Assembly: GCA_963775275.1 (NCBI GenBank)
Contig: CAVZII010000004.1
Coordinates: 226,617 to 290,616, forward strand
Reading direction: 5' to 3'
From: JANWHQ01 sp963775275
Lineage (GTDB): Bacteria; Pseudomonadota; Alphaproteobacteria; Caulobacterales; Caulobacteraceae
Length of the DNA: 64,000 bases
Shown here: positions 36,574-45,463 of the stretch, piece by piece
How positions within the stretch are numbered: the first letter of the stretch is position 1
Layout: each line of letters opens with the position of its first letter
The notes under the pieces: generated by a model
What the model saw: only the letters and a program-made list of their open reading frames with translations
Databases searched by the model: none
Told to the model about the DNA's origin: nothing
Made by a program: the position numbers and the translations under genes

Positions 36574-36594
36574 GTGGACTGTCACCGTAATTCC
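36502..36594. repeat. 93-bp palindromic element (GGAATTACGGTG ends)
   Basis: The left end GGAATTACGGTGGCGGTGCAC and the right end GTGGACTGTCACCGTAATTCC are imperfect inverted repeats of about 20 bases; a second GGAATTA lies inside. The element ends the oxidoreductase gene on its left and touches the truncated GST copy on its right, whose minus-strand stop lies inside the element. The shape is that of REP/MITE elements mobilised by RayT-type transposases; none is in the window. Confidence 0.75.
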
Positions 36595-36998
36595 AGGGCG
36601 GCGTTCACCCTGGCGTAGGCGTAGGTCTTGATCGCCGGGATGTGCAGGTCGCCCGAGCGGCGCAGCCACTCGCGCATGTCCGCCTGGGCGGCCGCGCCCG
36701 GAGGCGTGAAACGGGGCTCGGGGAAGCGGTCCTCGAGCCAGAGCAGGATGTCGTTGGATTCGACGACCACCTCGCCGTCCAGGACCACGGTCGGCACAAC
36801 GCCCTTGGGATTGATGCCGAAGTATTCTTCCGAGACGTTCTCCCTGGCGTAGAGGTCGACGTGGTGGCTGGTCCAGGCGAGGCCCTTCTCCTCGATCAGC
36901 AGGCGCACGCGCGAGGAGCAGTTGGACCGGCCGGTATGGTAGAGGTGCAGGCCCTCGAAGGCCTTCACCGCCCGGTTGGTCGGCTCGATCACGGCCAT
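36582..36998 (-). pseudogene. Truncated second copy of the GST (N-terminal half only)
   Basis: 138 codons from ATG 36998. Residues 1 to about 134 repeat the full-length GST at 34955 almost base for base: I count about six differences over roughly 400 bases, with a constant offset of 1,240. The copy ends at NAALELR where the palindromic element begins; the helical C-terminal domain, including WIVGDAYSLAD, is missing. It cannot be a working GST. It reads as a recent partial duplication broken at the element. Confidence 0.85.
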
Positions 36999-37404
36999 GG
37001 CGACGCCTCCTGGACACCCACAGCGGTATCGCCGCCGGAGGCGCGGCACACAAGGCAGGGACGGACTCCGCGACGTCGCCGAAGACTGCGCCGGCGTCGC
37101 ACGCGATCGTCGCGCACCGGTCGATGAAGCCTATGCGCTCGTGACGGCGCGGGGGTTTCGGATCGGACCATCGTCGAGGCTCGGGGGCCTTGTTGCGGGC
37201 GCCGATGACGCCCTCGGGCCTGCTATCGCTGGCGGCCTGTCGGTCTTCCAGGCCAGCGGCCGCGCGGCTGGAGAGTGGCCGAAGCGACCCGCCCACGTCG
37301 GTGGGAACGGCCAGTTCCGGCACGAGCCCCAACGGGCGCTATCGACCCTTCGCGGACATTGGGAAGGCCTGCTCGCAAGAGGCTCGCCTTGCCCGCTCCA
37401 CCCG
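36999..37404. other. Gene-poor spacer after the duplication
   Basis: No gene is supported in these 406 bases. Base composition is less extreme than the surrounding genes and all frames look random. A segment near 37320-37380 (CCCAACGGGCGCTATCGACC) resembles dispersed intergenic repeats often mis-annotated as short proteins. It may be the residue of whatever was deleted when the GST copy was joined here. Confidence 0.4.
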
Positions 37405-38013
37405 TCAGCTCGAGGCGCTGAGCAGGCGAACTATGTGGCCTATGGCGTCTTCGTCCGAGAGCCCCTCATCACCGGTGACGGCCAAGGCCGCGTGAATCTC
37501 GAGTTGGCCTTCCAGCCAGAATTGCACCAGCGCACCGCCTATGATCGCGGCAAGGCCGGGCGGCAAGTCGTTGCGGATGGAGCCTGCTTCCTGAGCGCGC
37601 TGCATCAGGGCGACGACCGGTCGCGTCATTCGCTCGGAGCGCGCCGCGCGCTCGTCCTGCAGGCCGTCCAATCGTCGCCAGAGATTGAACCGGAACGACA
37701 GCGGCCGGGCTTTCCAGAACGCCAGATAGGCCCGAAGCATCGCCGCAACGGCGTCACCCGCCGGCAGGGTCAGGTCCACGGCCTCCGTCATGAAGGCCAT
37801 GAAATCGGCGGTGATCTGTTCACCGACCACACGCCACAAGGCTTCCTTGCCGCCGAAGTGGTGATTGAGCAGCGGCTGAGAGACGCCCGCGGCCCGGGCG
37901 ATCTGGCGGGTGCCGGCGCCGTGGAATCCCTCGGCCGCGAACACCGCGAGCGCAGCTTCGACGATGGCGTTGCGGGCGTCGCCTTGCGGAAAGCTCGGTC
38001 GCAATTCTGGCAT
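37405..38013 (-). CDS. TetR/AcrR family regulator, probable repressor of the divergent hydrolase
   Basis: 202 residues. HTH region: AFAAEGFHGAGTRQIARAAGVSQPLLNHHFGGKEALW, with the classic TetR recognition helix. The C-terminal ligand domain includes AAMLRAYLAFWKARPLSFRFNLWRRLDG. It is divergent from the alpha/beta hydrolase at 38111, and two perfect 16-bp palindromes lie in the 97-base gap between them. That arrangement strongly suggests it represses the hydrolase and itself, and is released by the hydrolase substrate or product. Confidence 0.88.
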   Translation of the reverse strand: MPELRPSFPQGDARNAIVEAALAVFAAEGFHGAGTRQIARAAGVSQPLLNHHFGGKEALWRVVGEQITADFMAFMTEAVDLTLPAGDAVAAMLRAYLAFWKARPLSFRFNLWRRLDGLQDERAARSERMTRPVVALMQRAQEAGSIRNDLPPGLAAIIGGALVQFWLEGQLEIHAALAVTGDEGLSDEDAIGHIVRLLSASS

Positions 38014-38040
38014 GCACGATTCTCCGAGCACTTCGTGGCG

Positions 38041-38078
38041 CTGATCGCACGATCAGCGTTGACTGATCAAGTGATCAG
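38041..38078. promoter_or_regulatory. Tandem TetR-type operators
   Basis: Two 16-bp perfect palindromes of one design: CTGATCG-CA-CGATCAG at 38041-38056 and CTGATCA-AG-TGATCAG at 38063-38078. Their centres are 22 bases (two helical turns) apart, which allows side-by-side dimer binding. A TTGACT hexamer at 38059-38064 overlaps the second site, so binding would block RNA polymerase. They lie between the tetR and hydrolase starts. Confidence 0.75.
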
Positions 38079-38110
38079 CGGTAGGCGGCGGGCGCTTTCA
38101 GGAGGTGCGC

Positions 38111-38845
38111 GTGACCACTCAGTCCCAGCTCGCCAGGACTTTCGTGCTCATTCACGGCGCGAGCCACGGCGGCTGGTGCTACGACCGGGTCGCTGCGATC
38201 CTCCGATCACAGGGCCATCGGGTATTCGCCCCGACGCTTGCCGGGCTGGCGGAGCGCGTGTCCATGGATGCTCGGCGCATCAACCTGACCACCCATATCG
38301 ACGAAGTCGTCGCGCTGTTCGAACGGGAAGACCTCAGCGACGTGATCCTGTGCGGCCACTCCTATGGCGGCATGGTCATAACTGGCGTCGCCGACCGAAT
38401 CCCGGAGCGCATCCGCAATCTTGTCTTCCTGGACGCCGTTGTCCCGGAGGATGGCAAGTCCATGAACGACTATGTCTTTCCGGGTTGGCGACTGCTGCCG
38501 ATCGCGCTCTCGGTGAAGCTGTTCGGCGGGGGGTCCAGGCTGACGCCGCCCCCGCCCGCCTGGTTCTTCAAGGTCAACAAGGCGGACCGGGCCATGGTCA
38601 ACCGCCATCTCACATCGCATCCGTACGCGACGCTCACCGAAAAGATACGGATCGGGGACAATGCCGACCGCATCCCCGACCACATTTACATCCATGCGGC
38701 GAACTGGGGAAATCCTCAGATCACCAAACAATATGAGCTCGCGAAACAGCGGAAGGGCTGGAAGGTGTTCGAGCTCGCATCTGGCCACGACATCATGATC
38801 GACGCGCCGGACGATCTGGCCGGAATCCTGGTCTCAATAAGTTAG
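38111..38845 (+). CDS. Alpha/beta hydrolase (salicylate/methylketone esterase-like)
   Basis: 244 residues. FVLIHGASHGGWCYDRV is the HGxxxGGW oxyanion region, VILCGHSYGGMVITG the nucleophile elbow and FELASGHDIMIDAPDDLAG the catalytic His region. This is the pattern of plant-type methyl esterases and their bacterial relatives. The GTG at 38111 is the preferred start: CAGGAGGT (38099-38105) lies at the right distance, while the GTG at 38105 overlaps that site. It is regulated by the divergent TetR through the paired operators. Confidence 0.85.
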   Translation: MTTQSQLARTFVLIHGASHGGWCYDRVAAILRSQGHRVFAPTLAGLAERVSMDARRINLTTHIDEVVALFEREDLSDVILCGHSYGGMVITGVADRIPERIRNLVFLDAVVPEDGKSMNDYVFPGWRLLPIALSVKLFGGGSRLTPPPPAWFFKVNKADRAMVNRHLTSHPYATLTEKIRIGDNADRIPDHIYIHAANWGNPQITKQYELAKQRKGWKVFELASGHDIMIDAPDDLAGILVSIS

Positions 38846-38928
38846 GGCGCTGCGCGCTCCGCGCCCGCCGCCGATACTGGCCAGCTTTGTCCAGGCCCGG
38901 TTTCCGCGGCGGACGCAACGTCCGCTAA

Positions 38929-39020
38929 CCACCCTCCAGCGTCATTCCGAACATCCGGTTGTCGGCGTAGGGGGCACGTCGGGGACGCGAGGCCCGAAGA
39001 CGGTCGTCTCTAACGGCCGC
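38929..39020 (+). repeat. 92-bp direct repeat, left copy
   Basis: This sequence (starting CCACCCTCCAGCGTCATTCC) recurs in the same orientation at 42421-42512 with about three mismatches in 92 bases. The two copies bracket 3.4 kb holding the small membrane protein, MBL-fold, cytochrome b561 and YceI genes. No coding function is seen in it. Confidence 0.85.
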
Positions 39021-39051
39021 TCGGGGTGGCGGGCGGTCATTCGCCTGGGGA

Positions 39052-39336
39052 TCAAACGCCCCCACCCGAGAAGGCGGCGCAGACCACAAACCCCGCGAAG
39101 CTCGCAGCAAGCAGCATGACAATGAGAGCGTGGGCTCCAACGCGCCCGACATCGCCATCACGTCCGATCTCGAGAGCCACGGCCGCCCCGCCCACAGGCG
39201 ACAGCAAGAACGCGAACGGCAGCTCCACGCATCAACCCTGATGCGGGGTATGCATTGCTCCACCGAGGGCGAACGACGCGATCCACAGTGCGATCAAGAC
39301 GAACTCCAGGACCGCGATCGATCGTGAAGCCCGCAT
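39052..39336 (-). pseudogene. Small three-helix membrane protein interrupted by an in-frame TGA
   Basis: On the minus strand, ATG 39336 opens a 94-codon frame with a TGA at codon 35 (39232-39234). Before it: RSIAVLEFVLIALWIASFALGGAMHT, one membrane helix. After it, in the same frame: VELPFAFLLSPVGGAAVALEIGRDG and AHALIVMLLAASFAGFVVCAAF, two more helices. The three helices form a sensible small membrane protein if the stop is read as an error or mutation. A GTG two codons after the TGA could restart translation. No family recognised. Confidence 0.45.
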
Positions 39337-39410
39337 CGTTTCACGCCCAAAAGCAGACGGAAAACCCTGCACCGTAGCGCCCTACGACAGAACGCATGAC
39401 GAAGCTCGTC

Positions 39411-40397
39411 CTACAGGTCGACGCTCAGCAGATCGCGTCCCAAGATGACCTTGCCCGTGAAGTGACGTTGGACTTCCTCCAACAGCCGTTGGGCGGCGTC
39501 CGGCGATCTGCCGATGACGAGGTGAGTCAGGATCACCGTCTTCACGCCCGCGGTCGTCGCCATTCTTCCGATCTCCTCCGGGGAGAGATGCTCCGTCGCC
39601 ATATGCGCCGCGAGCTGCTTGGCGAGCGGGCTCGCCGCAGCGGGACGGGCGCTGCCGCCTCCGGGCATGTACGCCTCACAGACCAATACGTCCGCGCCCT
39701 TCGCCAGGCGGGTCAGGGCCTCGCTTGGACCGGTGTCGCCGGTGAATACGATCGAGCCCTTGGGCGTGTCGAACCGGTATGAGAACGACATGTCCTTCTT
39801 GCCATCGGGTCCATAGGACGCATGACCATAGTGGGTGTTCTCCGTGGCGGTGACCCGCACGAGGTCATCGTGATAGGCGGGCCCGCTGCGATCGATGTCG
39901 TGGCCCACGAACATGCCCGCGGCCTTGGGCAGGCTGGGGATTCCGGCACGGAAGATGCGCTCGGAAACGCTGAGATATCTGAGCGCCGCCTTGACCAGGA
40001 AGACGGTCGCGGGCGGCCCGTAGATCTGCACGGGCGGAACGGACCGACCGCTGAAGCCCGTCCCGATCCAGCTCAGTGAAATCAGCGGCTCGAGCCCGGC
40101 CGTGTGATCGAGATGGTGATGGGTGATGAAGATGGTGCGGATGCTCGTCACCGGCTGGCCCGCCGCCGCCAGCTGCCGGGCGACGCCGGCTCCGGCGTCG
40201 ATCAGGTAGGGCCTGCCCTCGACGATGAGGAGCGCCGCCGGTTCGGATCGGACCGGATCGGCGGACGGCCCGCCGTGGGTGCCGAGGAGGACGATCCGGT
40301 CTGCATGGGTCGTCGGCGCGGCGACGGGCTGGGCCTGGAGCGCGCCCCCCATCAATCCCAGAGATGCGATTGCGCCAGCAGCAACGAGCTTCAGCAT
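39411..40397 (-). CDS. Exported MBL-fold metallohydrolase (arylsulfatase/RNase Z-like beta-lactamase fold)
   Basis: 328 residues with a Sec signal (MLKLVAAGAIASLGLMGGALQA). The metallo-beta-lactamase motifs are ITHHHLDHTAGLEPL (HxHxDH), the metal Asp in IVFTGDTGPSEAL, and the distal His in TVILTHLVIG. DRIVLLGTHGGPSADPVRSEPAALLIVEGRPYLIDAG places it in the periplasmic group related to tRNase Z-like and phosphodiesterase enzymes. The substrate is unknown. It lies within the 3.4-kb segment between the direct repeats. Confidence 0.87.
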   Translation of the reverse strand: MLKLVAAGAIASLGLMGGALQAQPVAAPTTHADRIVLLGTHGGPSADPVRSEPAALLIVEGRPYLIDAGAGVARQLAAAGQPVTSIRTIFITHHHLDHTAGLEPLISLSWIGTGFSGRSVPPVQIYGPPATVFLVKAALRYLSVSERIFRAGIPSLPKAAGMFVGHDIDRSGPAYHDDLVRVTATENTHYGHASYGPDGKKDMSFSYRFDTPKGSIVFTGDTGPSEALTRLAKGADVLVCEAYMPGGGSARPAAASPLAKQLAAHMATEHLSPEEIGRMATTAGVKTVILTHLVIGRSPDAAQRLLEEVQRHFTGKVILGRDLLSVDL

Positions 40398-41125
40398 TGT
40401 TCCGTTCTCATCCTGACCATTCGCCCCTGCCGAAACACGAGCTCGGCATGCCGGCCCTTGTGGTCGGCGCCGCCACTCGCACATGCGAAGCGGCCTCCGA
40501 TAATATGAATCTAGATTCATGTTCTGGGTTTGCAAAGGGGCGGCATGACTTTGCGCGGCCGGCGCCGACCAGACTTGCCGGCGCCCCTCGGCGCCGGCTG
40601 CGCCGTCAGCGCAACGGCAAGGTCTCCTGAGCCTGGAACCAGGCCATGGCGTCAGCTCGGCTGCCGGAGATGAGTTGCGCCCATCGGGTCGTCCTCACCC
40701 GGTCGCCTTTCCGCCCGACCCACCAGCCCTCTCGAACCCCCCAGGATCGACCAGCCACGTTTGCCCGGCCTTACCCCGGAGAAGATGTCCAGCGAGACCC
40801 CGTGGTCGACGCCGCGGAAGCCGTAGCGCGTGTGGCTCCAATCCACACCGTCCCTGAACCACGCCGGCTCGGCTTCGAGCAGATCGGCCGGCCGGACCGC
40901 GCGGTCGAACAAGCTGAAGACGCTGGCGTCGGCCAGCGCGATTGGGATCGGTATCGTGTCCCCCGATCTCACGACGTTTGACGCCCAGGCTGTGAGTTCA
41001 GTATGCGGGCGTTTCAGGTTGACCATCGGACGCACCGGAATTCGTCGCCGCGTCCAAGCTTCCGGCTCGATGCGGAATGGCTCAGGCGTGTATATCTCTG
41101 CAATCCCCAAAACCGGCGGCCTCAC
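40398..41125. other. Spacer with one doubtful minus-strand gene
   Basis: The first 250 bases (40398-40650) contain no credible frame. An AT-rich piece at 40497-40535 (GATAATATGAATCTAGATTC, with the perfect palindrome GAATCTAGATTC) may be the promoter/operator of the MBL gene. The rest is covered by the doubtful hypothetical frame listed at 40652-41026. Confidence 0.4.
40652..41026 (-). CDS. Hypothetical protein, 124 residues
   Basis: An open frame from ATG 41026 (MVNLKRPHTELTAWASN) that continues GDTIPIPIALADASVFSLFDRAVRPADLLEAEPAWFRDGVDW. Amino-acid usage is balanced, with Trp, Phe, Ile and acidic residues, unlike the Arg/Pro-rich chance frames nearby. No signal peptide, no helix-turn-helix and no family recognised. 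No good ribosome-binding site is visible, so it may be the tail of a larger gene that has been cut. It faces the cytochrome b561 gene divergently. Confidence 0.4.
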   Translation of the reverse strand: MVNLKRPHTELTAWASNVVRSGDTIPIPIALADASVFSLFDRAVRPADLLEAEPAWFRDGVDWSHTRYGFRGVDHGVSLDIFSGVRPGKRGWSILGGSRGLVGRAERRPGEDDPMGATHLRQPS

Positions 41126-41743
41126 GTGATTGCAAACGCTCCCCAGAGGCCCTGGCGCCGCTACTCCGCTCCTGCGATCACGCTGCACTGGGCGATCGCC
41201 TCACTGATCGTGGTCAATTTCGCGATTGGCCTGCAGTTCGACCACCTGAAGGGGCTTGCGCTGTTCAACCTGATGCAATGGCACAAGTCGTTCGGCATCA
41301 CGGTGCTGGCCCTCAGCCTCGCGCGACTCGCGTGGCGCGTCGTCCACCCGCCCCCGCCCTACCCCGCGCATATGCCGGCCTGGGAAAGGGCTGCGGCCAG
41401 CCTCGTGCACTGGGCCTTCTACGTGTTGATGATCGGCCTGCCGATCACCGGCTGGATCATCGTCTCGGCGAGCCCGACCAACATCCCGACCCTGCTCTAC
41501 AGAACCATCCCGTGGCCCCACATCGGGCTGGTGCACGACCTGCCAATGGCTGTTCGTAAGGGGCTCGAGGACCAAACGGGCGAGATCCACGAGAGCCTGG
41601 CCTGGGGCGCCGCCGCCTTGTTGGTGCTCCACGTCGGCGCCGCCCTGAGGCACCAGCTGTCCAGCCGAGACGAGGTCCTCTGGCGGATGGCGCCGATCCC
41701 GCTGTTGAAACCTCGTCGTGCGCCCGTCCAGGAGGACCAATGA
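41126..41743 (+). CDS. Cytochrome b561 family protein
   Basis: 205 residues from a GTG start. Four membrane helices carry the haem histidines: AITLHWAIASLIVVNFAIG, MQWHKSFGITVLALSLARL, ASLVHWAFYVLMIGLPITGWI and EIHESLAWGAAALLVLHVGAALRHQ. This is the bacterial b561 (YodB/CybB) group that moves electrons across the inner membrane, probably from quinol or to superoxide. Its TGA overlaps the ATG of the YceI gene (ATGA), a pairing that recurs in Proteobacteria. Confidence 0.9.
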   Translation: MIANAPQRPWRRYSAPAITLHWAIASLIVVNFAIGLQFDHLKGLALFNLMQWHKSFGITVLALSLARLAWRVVHPPPPYPAHMPAWERAAASLVHWAFYVLMIGLPITGWIIVSASPTNIPTLLYRTIPWPHIGLVHDLPMAVRKGLEDQTGEIHESLAWGAAALLVLHVGAALRHQLSSRDEVLWRMAPIPLLKPRRAPVQEDQ

Positions 41744-42324
41744 GCTCGTCCCATCGTGTGCCGGCTGTGGCCGCCGCGGTCATCGGTCTGCTCGCCGCGG
41801 CCGATGCCGCCCGCGCCGCCACCCCCGCTAAGTGGACGGTCGACATGGCCGCCTCCCGCCTCGGCTTTCGCACCGCCTTCGCCGGCCAAGTCGTGCAAGG
41901 CGCGTTTCGACGCTGGGGCGCCGACATTGTGTTCGACCCGAAAGCCCTGGCGCAGTCCAAGGCGACGGTCACCGTCCAACTGGCGTCGGCCGTAACCGGG
42001 GATGCCAGCAAGGACGAGGCTCTGCCGACCGCCGACTGGTTTGACGTCATGCGGTTCCCGCGCGCGACGTTCGCCACCACCGCGATCAAGGACCTGGGCG
42101 GGGGCCGCTACCAGGCGGCCGGGACGCTGTCGCTGCGCGGCGTGAACCGGGCGATCGTTCTGCCGTTCACCCTGGCAATCACCGGCGACCGGGCCAGGAT
42201 GACCGGATCCACGGTGGTCGACCGCAGCGCCTTCGGCGTCGGCCAGGGTCAGTTCAAGGGCGCCGACACGGTTCCGTTCAACGTCGTGATCGAGGTCGCG
42301 CTGACCGCCCACAAGGCCAAATAG
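41740..42324 (+). CDS. Exported YceI family lipid/isoprenoid-binding protein
   Basis: 194 residues. A signal peptide (AAAVIGLLAAADAARA) is followed by the YceI lipocalin-like barrel: WTVDMAASRLGFRTAFAGQVVQGAFRRW, TADWFDVMRFPRATFATTAI and SLRGVNRAIVLPFTL. YceI proteins bind long polyisoprenoids such as ubiquinone precursors in the periplasm. Translational coupling to cytochrome b561 suggests a quinone-linked redox pair. Confidence 0.9.
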   Translation: MSSSHRVPAVAAAVIGLLAAADAARAATPAKWTVDMAASRLGFRTAFAGQVVQGAFRRWGADIVFDPKALAQSKATVTVQLASAVTGDASKDEALPTADWFDVMRFPRATFATTAIKDLGGGRYQAAGTLSLRGVNRAIVLPFTLAITGDRARMTGSTVVDRSAFGVGQGQFKGADTVPFNVVIEVALTAHKAK

Positions 42325-42420
42325 AGCACGATCGCTGTCCGTCTTTGCGCAGGTCCGAAACGCGCCATCAGAAGCAGGACAGTGATGTCCATTCTCGGCG
42401 AGGACGCTCAGGGCTGCTTC

Positions 42421-42512
42421 CCACCCTCCAGCGTCATTCCGAACATCCGGTTGTCGGCGTAGGGGGCACGTCGGGGACACAAGGCCCGAAAACGGTCGTC
42501 TCTAACGGCCGC
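42421..42512 (+). repeat. 92-bp direct repeat, right copy
   Basis: Same sequence and orientation as 38929-39020, with about three base differences. It lies 90 bases before the ribosome-binding site of the G8-domain gene. Homologous recombination between the two copies would delete the four-gene segment as a circle, or they may be remains of a duplication. Confidence 0.85.
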
Positions 42513-42603
42513 CTGCGAGCGGCTTGGCATTCCGTCCGTTCGGCGCCAGCCTGTCCGCAAGAAGAATGCGGGGCTTGTAGTCCCGAGGGGGAGGACCAAC
42601 GCC

Positions 42604-45176
42604 GTGCGCATGCCATTTCGCCTGTCTCTTGTTTCATTGCTCCTGCCTGCGGCCCTCGTGATCGGCGCAGGGGTCCAGGCCCAGGCGCAGGACACGCACA
42701 TGAAGACGGACGCGGGCGCCGCCGCGCCGGCTTCGGCGGCGCATTGGACGCGCTGGTCCGATCCCTCGTCCTGGCCCGACGGCAAGGTCCCAGGCGAAGG
42801 CGACGCGGTGACCATCGGCCGGGACAGGAACGTCGTCCTGGATGTCAGCCCGCCATGGCTGCGGAGCCTGACGGTCGACGGCAAGCTCAGCTTCTCGGAC
42901 GATCGCGATCTCGCCCTGACGACCGACTGGATCTATGTGCCGGGCGGCGAGCTGGATGTCGGCAGCGAGGCCAGGCCCTACAGGCACGAGGCCACGATCA
43001 CCCTGACCGACAAGGTCCCGGGCGAAGACATCAACACCATGGGCGACCGCGGGATCATGCTGCTGAGAGGCACGCTGAACCTGCACGGCGAGCGCACGCA
43101 CGCCTGGACCAAGCTCGCCGACACGGCCAAGGCCGGCGCCGACAGGATCGAGGTCCTGGACGCCGGCGGCTGGCGCAAGGGGGACGTGATCGTCCTGGCG
43201 TCGACCGACTTCGATCCCCACCAGGCCGAGAAGCGGACCATCGCCGCCATCGACGGCAAGGTGATCAGGCTCGACCGGCCGCTGGAGTACATGCACTTCG
43301 GCAAGATCACCTTCGGCGTCGACGAGCGCGGCGAGGTCGGCATGCTGACCCGCAACATCCTGATCCAGGCTTCGCCGGACGCGGAGAAGACCTACTTCGG
43401 CGGGCACATCATGGCGATGGCCGGGTCCAGGATGTACGTCTCAGGCATCGAATTGAACCGGATGGGCCAGAACATGCACCTGGCCCGCTATCCGATCCAC
43501 TGGCACATCCTGGGCGAAGGCCAGGGCCAGTACATCGAGAACTCCGTCGATCCACGACACCTACAGCCGCTGCGTGACGGTGCACGGCACCAATGACGTG
43601 CGGGTGGAGAACAACGTGACCTACAACACCGTCGGTCACTGCTTCTTCCTGGAAGACGCCGTGGAGCACGGCAACCAGTTCATCCACAACCTGGGGATCC
43701 TGACCAAGTGCCATCCCGACGGAAAACCCTGTGTTCCGACGAACCTGACCCTGGCTCATCAGTCCAACAAGGGCCAGAGCGCCAAGGATATCCTGATCCC
43801 GTCCGACAACACGGCCTCGACGTTCTGGATCACCAACCCCGACAACACCTACCGCGACAATGTGGCCGCGGGGTCCGAGGAGGTCGGTTTCTGGTACGCC
43901 TTGCCGCAACATCCGACGGGCGCATTCCTGAACCGGCCGGGCAGTGAGAATATCTGGCCGCGCCGGACCAAGGTGCGCGAGTTCAGCGGCAACACCGCCC
44001 ACTCCAACTTCGACGGCCTGATGTTCGACCGCGGCCCTTCGCCCAACGGCACGTTCAACGTCGGCGGCGCCGGCCATATCGGATATGCCGACCCCGCCGA
44101 CACGAAGAGCGCCCTGGTGGTGTCGGTCATCGACCATTACACCGGCTACAAGAACCGCAACGGCGCCATCTGGGGCCGCGGCGAGAACCACCTTTTCAAG
44201 GACCCTGAAGCTCGCCGACAACGCGATCGGCTTCACCCATGCCGCCGGCCAGCCGGGCATCGCGCCTTACACGTCACGGGTCGAGGACTCGCTGTTCGTG
44301 GGCGAGAGCGACAATATCGGCAACCCGGAGACGCCGGTGGAAAAGGCTTACGGCCGCAGCCTGCCGAAGCCCGACGACCCGGATTTCCCGATCCGCGGCT
44401 ACGAGTTCTACGACTACCGCCACGACGTGGAGAACACGACCTTCGTGAACTACGCGCCCAACCAACGTCGCGACGCGGGCGCGCTGTCGTACCTGTTGTT
44501 CACCAGCTTCGGCATGAGCACCGAGAACTCGGTCGAGGGGCTGAAATTCGTCAACGCCAAGCCGGTCGACTTCCCGCCGGTCGAACGGCGCTGGGCGTCC
44601 GATTTCGGCGGCCGCGCCGCCTACCGGAGCGCGGCGTTCCACGACAAGGACGGCTCGGTCGGCGGGATCCCCGACAGCTATGTCGTCATCGACAACGGCA
44701 TCGCTTCGGACGAAGACACCTGCAAGATGGAGCCGAGCTGGGGGGCCGCCATATGCCGGGGGGACATGGGCCGGTTCAGCATCGCCGGCGACTTCGACGA
44801 CTTCGGCGTTCGCCCCAATCCCGATCCGATCGTGCTCAGCCGCAAAGGCAAGCGGTTCGAATATAACGGGGAAACCACCATCGGCAGCGGCGCCGAGGTG
44901 AGGGTGGAGACGGGCAGGAAGGACCTGTCCCTTTCCCTGCGGCAAATGGACCAGGGCTCCTACGTGATCCTGCAGCTTCCCGGGTTCCACAACGCCGCCG
45001 AGGGCGCGGCGCAAGCCACCCTGGCCGACCTGCGCGACGCGAAGAGCACGTCATACTTCAAGGACGGCGACACGCTCTGGGTCAAGCTGGTGGTCGAAGA
45101 CGCCGCGCACCAGGGCCCCGTCGTCGTCAGGGTCGGCAATCTGCGCGCCCAGGCCACCGTCGACGTCAGCAGATGA
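42604..45176 (+). CDS. Large exported G8-domain, right-handed beta-helix protein (CEMIP/TMEM2-like), two frameshifts
   Basis: About 857 residues over three frames. Signal: LSLVSLLLPAALVIGAG. The G8 domain is at about 45-180 (WTRWSDPSSWPDGKVPGEGDAVTIG... VDGKLSF). A parallel beta-helix follows, with the CEMIP-like signature YPIHWHILGEGQGQYIENS then SIHDTYSRCVTVHGTNDV and NVTYNTVGHCFFLEDAVEHGN. Frame breaks: near 43546 one extra base (NSV against the expected NSSIHD), and at the CCC run 44203-44205. GGAGGA lies 8 bases before the GTG start. In animals CEMIP/TMEM2 depolymerise hyaluronan; here a secreted polysaccharide-binding or -cleaving role is inference. Confidence 0.75.
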
Positions 45177-45239
45177 GAGGACGCGCCCCGCTGGATGGGG
45201 GCCCCCGGCCCATGAGCGCTGAGTTGGGGACTGCGCTCC

Positions 45240-45379
45240 GAACCCTCTCCCCTTGCGGGAGAGGGTGGCCTGCGGAGGCAGGCCGGGTGAGGGGTCGACG
45301 GGCCTTGCCGGATGGGATCTTCAACCCCTCATCCGGCGGGCATCCGCCCGCTGCACCCTTCTCCCGCAAGGGGAGAAGG
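45240..45379. repeat. Inverted intergenic repeat (CTCTCCCCTTGCGGGAG type)
   Basis: The left arm starts ACCCTCTCCCCTTGCGGGAG and the right arm ends CTCCCGCAAGGGGAGAAGG; they are inverted copies of about 50 bases around a 30-base core. Each arm also forms a small hairpin (CTCCC-CTTGC-GGGAG). A single, related half-copy sits at 63003-63069. It fills most of the gap between two plus-strand exported-protein genes and holds no gene. Confidence 0.65.
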
Positions 45380-45463
45380 TCCACGGTGTCGCCTGCCTGA
45401 CTTGGCGCCTGTGGGCGCAAGCCGGGGGCTTTCAGGGACCTTGGTTGGAGAGGGACCACCGCC

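Noticed and set aside
39052..39336. Selenocysteine read-through at the internal TGA
   Set aside because: No SECIS-like hairpin was seen right after the TGA, and the residues around it are not a redox motif. A mutation, sequencing error or restart is simpler.
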